Source: Ophiosphaerella korrae (taxonomy: Eukaryota; Ascomycota; Dothideomycetes; Pleosporales; Phaeosphaeriaceae). Taken from it: a stretch of 30,621 nt of DNA. The stretch is from the NCBI GenBank assembly GCA_028456385.1, contig JALNQF010000433.1, forward strand, positions 1 through 30,621, in the 5' to 3' direction. The position numbers were made by a program, and so were the translations under genes. Positions 23,400-30,621 of the stretch are shown piece by piece (the first letter of the stretch is position 1; every line of letters begins with the position of its first letter). The notes under the pieces were generated by a model. That model did no database searches and was not told the origin of the DNA. It worked only from the letters and a program-made list of their open reading frames with translations.

Positions 23400-23700
23400 T
23401 TCTCTAATTAATTCTTAGGTTAGTTATTTATAACTATAGTATTCCTAGTATTATATCTTATTTGTTATTAATTGTTGTTATATCTATAACTATCTTCTTA
23501 ATTATTATTTCTTCTAGTTCTAGCGTAGAGGGTGTTGTCTCGAACTTTATAGGTTCCTAGAATAGTTTTCCTTTAATTATACTTAGTTGTTGAGGGTACT
23601 TCTTTATAGTATAGGTTATTCCTTAGTTTTCTATAAACTTCTTTAATATAAAGTTCTTTGTAGCTCTACTATTAATTATTAATTATACTTTCCTTCCTTA
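23400..23700 (-). pseudogene. Aspartic protease relic
   Basis: The minus strand reads LIINSRATKNFILKKFIE, followed about 70 codons on by IILGIL*L. This is the retroviral-type protease pattern, DSGAT.NFI and later ILG..WL. The catalytic D-S-G reads N-S-R, so the active site is destroyed by two changes of the RIP type. It would have processed the gag-pol polyprotein. It sits between the zinc knuckles and RT, as expected. Confidence 0.82.
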
Positions 23701-24870
23701 ATAAGTACTTATCTTCGTAATGTATAGGCTTCTTATACCTTCTAGTTTTTCTTAATTTAGTATTTTTGTAAATTATCTATCTTCCTAGGGCTATAGCCCT
23801 GTTTTAAGTTTGTATTCTTTATATTTTAGATATTTATTATACTTGTATTTGTACTATAGTCTTCCTTAGACGCATTTCTTAGGTAGTTTTAGTCTAGGCC
23901 TTATTACTACGTAACCTTCTTTAGGTATTATTTCCTATCCTTAGATATCTTCTACTAGAATTGCTCTTATATAGTTGTAGCCTCTTCTTCTTATAAGCTA
24001 TACTTTGTTATTTACTTTAGAGTTTCTATATATTATATAATTCTTCTCTAGGTATAATATCTATAATACTTTAAAATATACTAAGTACTTAGGATCTATT
24101 ATTTTGTTATCCCCTTTCTAGTAACTATCTATTCTAGGTCTTGTATTTATTAGGACGTAGTATACTATTAGTACTTGTAGTATATAGGCTTTATTAATCT
24201 ATTACGTTTTTCTTGTAAAAAACTACTATTCTTTTTATATAGGTATTCTTCTTACTATAACTATATATTACTTTATCTATTCTTAAAATAGTATAAACTT
24301 TATTTCTTTAGGATTGCGTTCTTTCTAGTCTTTGTACGCTTCCTCTATACTTATAACTAGTAAGTATTTCTAAATAAATTTCTATTCTTTGTTTCGTTCC
24401 TCTATATCTATTGTTATATAGCTATTATAACTATATATGTCTAGCTAGGTATACTTTATACCTTTTATACTAACCTATCTTTCGCTTTCTTGTAGTCCTT
24501 TAGAGGAAGCTATAGTAGTCTCTTTATCTAGTGCCTATCTTTCGGCCTAGATTAATAGGGTCTAGGGCTCTTCCCTTTCTAAGTCTTCTATTAGTAGGTC
24601 TATTACATACGCTATTTCTTCTAGCTATACTTTTGTTTTTTCTTTTATTACTACTACTCTATTCTTTTATAAGAACTATCTTGCTCCCTATTTACTAGAA
24701 AGATATATATAGTAGTTATCTTTGTAATAAAAGGTCTAATAGAGTATTACGTATTATATTTCTTTGCTCCTAGCTACTTTTTCTTAAGGTTTAGCCTATA
24801 CTTATAGTGTTTCTTTCTTTTTCTCTATCGTCTTTAACTAAGTTTCCTTATCTTTTTTATAGTCTTTACT

Positions 24871-24990
24871 TTTGCATTCCTTTATATAGTGTCCTAGTTT
24901 CCTATATTTATAATATACTATATCCTTTTTCTTCTTTAATTAGTAGTCTTTCGCGTAGTAGCCTTTCTTACTATAGTTAAAACACGTAAA
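24871..24990 (-). pseudogene. Gag nucleocapsid: two CCHC zinc knuckles
   Basis: Two knuckles can be read on the minus strand. The first (24949-24990) is FTCFNYSKKGYYAK, keeping only the first Cys of C-x2-C-x4-H-x4-C. The second (24871-24915) is YYKYRKLGHYIKECK, keeping the His and the last Cys. The Cys-to-Tyr and His-to-Tyr changes follow from TG to TA and CA to TA mutation. These knuckles bind the element's RNA during packaging. Confidence 0.82.
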
Positions 24991-25246
24991 GTCTTTATTC
25001 TTCTTTCTCCTTCTATCTTTGTTTGCGTTAAGGATTATAAGATCTCTAGCGTCCTAATTTCTAGTTTAGCTACCGTACTTGTTCTTTTTCTATTCTCAAA
25101 GGTCGTTATTAATTTAGATTACCTATTATTTTAGGGCTTCTAGTATCCTAGGTTTCTCTATATATATTATTTTGTATTAAATTTTTACGTTTAGTCCTTG
25201 TTTAAATTGTAATATAAGGGCTAATTTGTTCTATTCTATATTTTAG

Positions 25247-25506
25247 CTTAGTTATTTAAATTATAATACGTATTCTAGAATACTCTTGCTTTGTGTAAGC
25301 CTCTTAAGTTTTTCTTTAGCTTGTTAGGTAATATCTATATTCCTAAATACTACTCTTATTTATTTAGTAAAGTATTTATAGCTTCTAAAAATAGCTCTAG
25401 TTTTATCTTTTTAGGTTATTAGAGAATGCGTTGTGTAGTCTATCTAGTAGAGTTCGTACTATCTTATTGCGTCTTCTTCGAGGTGTAGTCTAATATATAT
25501 TACCTT
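25247..25506 (-). pseudogene. Gag capsid (Retrotrans_gag) relic
   Basis: The minus strand reads VIYIRLHLEEDAIR*YELY*, then RAIFRSYKYFTK*IRVVF, then QAKEKLKRLTQSKSILEYV. This fits the retrotransposon gag domain, with 'A..W' (Trp as a stop), 'W..F...F...F' and a regularly spaced helix ending 'L..L.Q..S..EY...F'. It lies upstream of the zinc knuckles, as gag should. The gag start codon was not located with confidence, and sequence from about 25510 to 25940 should hold the N-terminus and leader. Confidence 0.75.
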
Positions 25507-25937
25507 CTTCTCTTCTATATCAAAGTGTAGTACTTATACATCTATCTAGAGTTATACTAACACTATAAAGGGTCTTAATTTCTCCTTTATTCTATTAAAC
25601 TTTTTAAGAATAGGTATCTTAGGTAGTTTCTTTATTGCACTTATTTCTAGTTGTTAGGTAATTAGCTCTATCTAGTTCTAGCCTTTAATAATAGCTTTAA
25701 TTTGTACTTTGTTCTATTTTAAGTAGTCTTATAGTTCCTTGTTCTATATTTCTAGTACTTTAATTACTATCTTTATATCTTCTTTATTATTAATTAGTTT
25801 ATTTATATAGTCCTTAATTATTTCCTATATAGTACTATCTAACTTATAACTACTCCTAGGGGCTTTACTTATTAAACTTTCTACTATCGTGTTAGCTAGA
25901 CTATACGCTACTTACGCTTCGCTCCTCGCAATAACTA

Positions 25938-25948
25938 AATTAGTAAGG
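25938..25948 (-). other. Leader next to the 5' LTR; primer-binding site not clear
   Basis: The minus strand directly after the 5' LTR reads CCTTACTAATTTAGTTATTG. A usual primer-binding site starts with TGG a few bases from the LTR, and none is visible. RIP would change TGG to TAG, so the TAG about 11 bases in (TAGTTATTGCGAGG) could be a mutated site matching a tRNA 3' end, but I cannot confirm it. Confidence 0.25.
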
Positions 25949-26377
25949 TATTACTAGCTTACTAGGGTCGACTTCCTAGTAGCCTAAGAGGTATTAGTAG
26001 ATTACAAGGTAATAGTAAAAGTTCGTGTTATAATCTATAATAAGCTATAGACAATAGAAGATGTTCTACAACTGTCTTAGTATTGTCGCTCGTAGTTAGT
26101 AATTAAATTACTAATGCTATCTTAATAATACGCGTCGCTACTAACTATATACTTGTCCTAATCTATTAATCTGTTACTACTAAGAATAATAGATTGTAGA
26201 TTACCTTAATCTATAATCTATTAACGCTAAAGGTCTATAGATTATAGATTACCCTAGGTGTCCTAATTATGTGTAGTTTCCTAATCGAGTTTATATTCTT
26301 CGTATTTGTAAGAACTCGATCCTTTAGTTGTAAGGCTAATTAGTTCTATCTATATTTCTCTTGTTACTATCGTAACA
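25949..26377 (-). repeat. Right LTR (5' LTR of the gypsy element)
   Basis: It is 429 bp, starting TATTAC on the + strand (the terminal TG has become TA) and ending GTAACA. It aligns to the left LTR without gaps. Several sites keep the older C or G where the left LTR has T or A, and others the reverse, so each LTR mutated independently after insertion. As the 5' LTR it would have carried the promoter, directed leftwards. Confidence 0.95.
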
Positions 26378-26382
26378 AAAAG
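26378..26382 (+). repeat. Target site duplication, right (AAAAG)
   Basis: These five bases match 19350-19354 exactly and lie directly against the right LTR. Confidence 0.9.
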
Positions 26383-26799
26383 TACGTAAGAGTATAAGAA
26401 TAGAAAATAAGAGGGCTACTAAATACTTATTAATACAAGCTAAGTATTAGTTTTAGTAGCTAAAATCTTTAGAGCACGAAAAGCTAGATAGTGTAGTCTA
26501 AATAAGGGTAAAATAATAGAGACAAGAAGAAGTAGTATAGTAATAAGTAGTAGTAGATTTAAAAAATACCTTATAAGAGATACGCTAAGGCCTAATAAGA
26601 GTAGTTAGCGTATACAAAAGAGGTATAGATAGAGGAGTAAGAGTAGAGAGAAAAAGTTAAAGAGAGAAAGAGAAAATAATAACAAAGAGAGGGCGTTTTA
26701 TAGTAAACGTCTAGGTTAATTACTTATTTAGGTATAGCGCGAAAGTTGTAAGCAAGGCCTAGATTCCCTAAATAAGGTACTTCTATTTCCTAATATAAG
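26383..26799. other. Continuation of the sequence interrupted by the gypsy element
   Basis: This joins to the sequence ending at 19349 once the gypsy element and one copy of AAAAG are removed. It is purine-rich on the + strand (for example AGAGAGAAAGAGAAAATAAT near 26660) like the left flank. One + strand frame reads as charged, Gln/Glu/Lys/Arg-rich sequence through the insertion point, but RIP makes such reading unreliable and no gene is called. Confidence 0.5.
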
Positions 26800-27404
26800 C
26801 TTACTATTAGATTATTTACTTATATAAATATAGAAGTTTATAAGATAATATATACTATTAAATATATATATAAGTATATTTATAAAAGTACTAATTAGGC
26901 TATTTTAAATATTTTAGACTAAAATAAAGTATAGTAGTACTTAAATAGTTATTATATTAGTCTATTAGAAGCTATTTAGTAGCTATTTAAGTTTCTTATT
27001 TATAAGGAGTTCTCTCCTATTATAGTTCTTATAGTTTATTTACTAGATTAGTAGATAGTTATATTTTTAGATAATACTACTTAAGAGAAGCTTACTAAGT
27101 AGCTAAAAAAGTCTATAACTATACTTATAGTATTCTTTTAATATAATATAGACTTTACTAATAGTTATTAGCTACTTTATTAAGACTTTCTTACTAGTTT
27201 TATATAGAACGTAAGTTATAAAACTTAAATAATTTACTAGTAAAGTACTATAATTAGCTATATATATTTTATAGTATTATATAAAGTAAGTAGTATTATT
27301 TATAAATACTTTTAACTATTATATAGAGCTTAATAAGCTTTAAAGACTTATAGACTTTTAATAATACTACTTATTTTACTTTTTAAGCTACTATAAATAT
27401 AATA
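26800..27404. other. Very AT-rich degraded DNA left of the second gypsy copy
   Basis: From about 26800 the sequence becomes markedly poorer in CG and CAA/TTG than anything to its left, like the second gypsy copy that follows. I recognise no domain. It may be the host sequence or another element that shared the heavier mutation of its neighbour. Confidence 0.5.
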
Positions 27405-27838
27405 AGGTTACTTATTATTAACTATAAGTAACTTTTCTATAGTATTAGTAGATTAGAAAGTAATAACAAGAGCTTATATAGTAATTAGTAATAACTATAA
27501 ATAATATTAAGTATTAGCGTTCTAGGTTAGAGATTAGATTACTAATACTATCTTAATAATATATATTACTACTAACTATATACTTATATTAATCTATTTA
27601 TATAACTTTATAGATTACTCTAATCTATTATATATATTTATAGATTACTTTAATCTATTATATATATTTATAAATTACTCTAATCTATTATATATATTTA
27701 TAGATTACTCTATATTATATATTTAGGTTATAGTTTATTTTTTAATCTAAGTTATTACTCTACTTATCTTATACTTTATTAGTACCTAAGTTAGGACTAA
27801 TTAGTTCTATTTTAATTTCTCTTATTATACCTAAAATA
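27405..27838 (-). repeat. LTR of the second gypsy copy
   Basis: Similarity to the intact LTR is clearest at TTAGTAGATT (27445), ATTACTAATACTATCTTAATAA (27538), ACTAACTATATACTT and the end before CTATCTCTTCT at 27839. The left edge is placed by counting back to the AAGGTTAC that corresponds to the LTR terminus and is uncertain by several bases. The middle has been rearranged into a 30-bp tandem repeat. Confidence 0.75.
27611..27715 (+). repeat. 30-bp tandem repeat within the LTR (about 3.5 copies)
   Basis: Units of 30 bp start at 27611, 27641 and 27671 (TAGATTACTC-TAATCTATTA-TATATATTTA). A partial fourth starts at 27701. The three full units differ at only one or two bases. The intact LTRs have the hairpin-forming TAATCTATAATCTATTA sequence here instead of this array, so it arose in this copy or its source. 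Confidence 0.88.
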
Positions 27839-28479
27839 CTATCTCTTCTTTTAAGTAGGTTCTAGTTCTTCTACCTTAAAGTTAAAGTTATTAATCTAGT
27901 TTCTTTATTAATATTAAGTTCTTTATCTTTTTTTTTATACTTACTAAGTCTACTCTTTATTATCTTTAATTAGTATCTTATATATTATACTATAGTATTA
28001 TAATATTTCTTTATTCTTGTTATAAATCTTTAAACTTTTTATTAGATTATCTTTTTTTAAAGTATAGTAAAGTTTATAAAGTATATATTTATACTAATAC
28101 TTATTTATTTTATAATCTCTCTAGTATATCTCTTATAGAATATAGGTTAATAATACTTATTTATATATCTATACTTATTTATAATAGGGAGAGCTATTAA
28201 CTATACTTAAGATAAACTATCTAAATAAATTATAAAAGCTAAAAAAGAACGTAATTAGATTCTAAGTATATAAGTAGAAAATTATACTTGTTTAGTTTAT
28301 TTTTAGAAGATAAAAGCTTTAAATAATATAAAGTTTATTAAGTAAGCTACTCTATTAAAGTCTAAGCTTAATTTTAAGGCTATAGTAGAGGCTACTCTAG
28401 CTCCTATTACGTTAGGCGCTTCTATTATCTCTCTATCTAGTAGTAGTACTATAGACTTTCTTAGTTTACTATAAGGCGT

Positions 28480-30070
28480 TCTAGAAGGTTTTAATTTTAG
28501 AACTCTTCTAGTTTCTTAGAGTAATTAAAGTTATCTTCTAGTTCCTAGGTATTTTCTTATATTTACTCTTTTTTATCTATACCTATCTATTTTACTAAGT
28601 AGTAATTTTTTCTATTATAGAACTAGTATACTAAGATTTCTTTAACTTTTTATTCTTTTTATTCTTTATATATATTTACTTTATATACTAGTAGTTCTAT
28701 ATTTTATAGTACTATTTCTAGTAGTACTATATAAAAGGTTAGGTATATCCTTATTTTACTTAGTAATCTTAGTTTAAATTTAACTATTATAATTTTCTTC
28801 TTAATCTTATATAATTTTATTTTTATATAATCTAGTTTTAGGCTTAATTATTTACTTTTAATATTTCTTTAAATTAACTATACTTTTTCTCTTTCTTTAA
28901 ATTATAGTCTTTCTTTATATTTCTTATTATAGTACTTTATTATTTAGTTATATAAGAATTCTATATCTTATCTTAATTAATTATATATTTCTTTTATTCT
29001 ATTTATAAAGTTTTCTCTTCTTAAAGTCTAAGATTCTATCTTTCTTAGTATCTAGTGTATATTAGGATTAAATCTATAATTTATAAAGAAAAGTAATACT
29101 TTTATTACTATATTCTTTACGCTATTATATACTAGCTATACTATAGGTAGTAACTATACCTAATTATTCTAGTTATAGTTAAAATAGTATCTTAAGTACT
29201 ATTCTACAATTTAGTTAATATATTCTAACTATCTATCTATTTATAGATTATATACTATTAATATTTAATTTTTAATAATACTAGTATTATTCTCTATAGT
29301 TTTAATATAATCCTTATATTTTTATCTATAATAATTTTATCTAAAATACTATACTAGCTAACTATAGTTTCTAAAACTAAGTATATAGTAACTTTTATCT
29401 TACTTTTTTCTTTATATAGTCTAAAGTATAAGTACTTTATAAGCTTATCTACTATTATTAGGATTTTATTATACTTTATTCTTAATATTAAATCTTTTAA
29501 CTTTAGTAACTTAATAATAAAGTCTATTATAATAACTTTTTAGAGTTATTTTAGTACTTTAACTAGTTATAGTATTCTATATAGTATATATCTATTATAT
29601 TTATTTCTATAATATTCTATATAATCTTATAGTACTTCTATTTCTAGTTATTTTACTTTTAGGATATAGTAATCCTATAAGAGTTTATCTAGTATTTTAT
29701 TAATACTTTAGTATCTATATACTAGTAGTTTATAAAACTATTATATAAACTCTTTTTATATTTTACTTTAAATATATATTCTTCTATAGGCTTTTATATT
29801 TTTTTTTTAGATTTTAAGTTTTTTTATTTCTTTTAAAGCTTTTTCTATTTCTTTCTAAATCTATTTATTTAGATTACTACTTTTTCTCTTAAGTATTATA
29901 GCTATCCTTAGTAGATTTAGGACTAAGTATTTATTTTTATTCTTAACTAAAACTATACTAGTAGTATTTACTTCTTTTTATAAATCTAGTTTTTTACTTA
30001 AAGTATTTATAAACTAATTTTTTTTTCTTTTTATATATATAATTTTAAAATTAAATATTAAAAAGAATTT
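28480..30070 (-). pseudogene. Second copy of pol: chromodomain, integrase and RNase H end
   Basis: The segment aligns base for base with the complete copy between about 20430 and 22045. The chromodomain region lies near 28490-28680, integrase core and finger near 29230-29750, and the last part of RNase H near 29900-30070. Protein motifs are hard to read because nearly every mutable site has changed, so the call rests on nucleotide collinearity. The frame ends at the inserted LTR. Confidence 0.8.
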
Positions 30071-30510
30071 TATTACGATAGTAACAAGAGAATTATAGAT
30101 AGAACTAATTAGCCCTATAACTATAGGATTAAGTTCTTACAAATACAAGGAATACGAACTTAATTAGGAAACTACATATAATTAGGATACCTAAGGTAAT
30201 CTATAATCTATAGACCCTTAGTATTAATAGATTATAGATTAGGGTAATCTATAATCTATTATCCTTAGTAGTAATAGATTAATAGATTAAGACAAGTATA
30301 TAGTTAGTAGCGATGCGCATTATTAGGATAGTATTAGTAATTTAATTATTAACTATAAGTAATAATATAAAGATAGTTGCAAAACATCTTCTATTATTTA
30401 TAGCCTATTATAGATTATAATACAAGCTTTTGTTATTACCTTATAATCTACTAACACCTATCTAGGCTATTAGTGTAAGGGAGTTATCCCTTATATCTCT
30501 TATTTTCGCA
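30071..30510 (+). repeat. Third LTR of the family, opposite orientation, inserted into the second copy
   Basis: It starts TATTACGATAGTAACAAGAG, the reverse complement of the other LTRs' right end with the terminal TG mutated to TA. It follows the same order inverted, including the AATCTATAATCTAT hairpin, down to CTACTAACACCT and GGCTATTAG (about 30473). The last 30-40 bp are diverged (GGAGTTATCCC for GAAGTTAACCC), so the end at about 30510 is approximate. It may be a solo LTR or the 5' LTR of an element that continues beyond the window. The missing second junction prevents a target-duplication check. Confidence 0.82.
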
Positions 30511-30621
30511 CTAATGTTAGTAAGTTTGCAACTTACTAATATTGCAAACTTACTAACATTACAAACTTACTAACATGTTAGTAAGTTTGCAACTTACTAA
30601 CATCGCAAACTTACTAACATT
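30511..30621. repeat. Array of direct and inverted copies of a short unit, little mutated
   Basis: In about 110 bp a unit close to GCAAACTTACTAACATT occurs five times in direct orientation and twice inverted (GTTAGTAAGTTTGC at about 30515 and 30577). One pair makes a near-perfect hairpin, ATGTTAGTAAGTT-TGC-AACTTACTAACAT (30575-30603). ATG, CAT and TGCA are all kept, unlike nearly all the rest of the window. It runs off the end. It may be the subterminal repeats of a DNA transposon, a leader repeat of the element owning the third LTR, or a minisatellite. Confidence 0.8.

Larger units (their letters stand above)
19355..26377 (-). mobile_element. Ty3/gypsy chromovirus, full-length but RIP-inactivated
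   Basis: This 7023-bp element is bounded by two 429-bp LTRs and a perfect 5-bp target duplication. It lies on the minus strand, so the right-hand LTR is its 5' LTR. Reading leftwards, relics appear in the order gag capsid, two zinc knuckles, protease, reverse transcriptase, RNase H, integrase (zinc finger, then core) and chromodomain. Protease-RT-RNase H-integrase is the Ty3/gypsy order, and the terminal chromodomain places it among the chromoviruses. All frames are broken by stops from RIP (Trp and Gln codons) and several catalytic residues are changed, so it is dead. CAA codons survive in number while CAG, CAC and CAT are rarer. A truncated sister copy lies at 27405-30070. Confidence 0.93.
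27405..30070 (-). mobile_element. Second, truncated copy of the same gypsy family, heavily RIP-mutated
   Basis: The sequence is collinear with the left part of the complete element (19355 to about 22045) in the same orientation. It has an LTR (about 27405-27838), a polypurine tract, the post-chromodomain region, chromodomain and integrase relics, and the end of RNase H. It stops abruptly at 30070 where a foreign LTR begins. The RT, protease, gag and 5' LTR parts are absent from the window. Compared with the complete copy, nearly all CAA/TTG and most CG have also gone, so it has been mutated longer or harder. It is dead. Confidence 0.88.

Noticed and set aside
30511..30621. CRISPR-like array
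   Set aside because: The units are 10-17 bp, occur in both orientations and have no regular unique spacers. The context is a fungal transposon block.
1..30621. Mitochondrial or bacterial low-GC DNA
   Set aside because: AT-richness is confined to loss of CA/TG while CC, CT and some CG remain. Nuclear fungal transposon families are present, and there are no tRNAs, rRNAs or long genes.
1..30621. Centromere
   Set aside because: RIP-mutated AT-rich repeat blocks do form centromeres in some ascomycetes, but nothing in the sequence separates a centromere from other heterochromatin.

Overview
The window looks like an AT-rich, heterochromatic block of a filamentous ascomycete (Pezizomycotina) genome, made of transposable elements destroyed by repeat-induced point mutation (RIP). 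Through most of it the dinucleotides CA and TG are strongly depleted and TA is in large excess. TAA and TAG stops occur in every frame, and no credible intact gene is present. Fungal-type transposon families (a chromodomain Ty3/gypsy element, a PIF/Harbinger transposase, a pogo/CENP-B-type helix-turn-helix) support a fungal source. I cannot name the species.

Layout. Positions 1-19349 are old, thoroughly mutated repeat DNA. Within it I can read two protein relics on the + strand: a PIF/Harbinger (DDE_4) transposase at about 6310-6735 and a psq/CENP-B-type DNA-binding domain at about 8973-9394. It also holds a 113-bp foldback (7002-7114), a pyrimidine-rich array (3279-3471), a diverged direct duplication (2692 and 2961) and several short tandem repeats. 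The rest has no family I can recognise.

Positions 19355-26377 are one complete, dead Ty3/gypsy chromovirus on the minus strand. It has two 429-bp LTRs, a perfect 5-bp target duplication (AAAAG) and a polypurine tract. Readable relics follow in the order gag, zinc knuckles, protease, reverse transcriptase, RNase H, integrase and chromodomain. About 24 differences separate the LTRs, all transitions by my alignment, as RIP would produce.

From about 26800 to 30070 lies a more severely mutated block. It contains a second, truncated copy of the same element (about 27405-30070, same orientation) that has also lost most CAA/TTG and CG. This copy is cut at 30070/30071 by a third LTR of the family in the opposite (+) orientation. 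The window ends in a short array of direct and inverted copies of a 10-17 bp unit that keeps its CA and TG dinucleotides. The DNA there was mutated little or arrived late.

How it fits together. The layout reads as repeated nested insertion by a chromodomain retroelement into silenced DNA, each layer being inactivated by RIP, with at least two degrees of mutation visible. I found no intact gene, no RNA gene and no CRISPR array. Stop-interrupted reading frames elsewhere were not called, because RIP turns every stop into TAA or TAG and makes any frame look like a broken gene.
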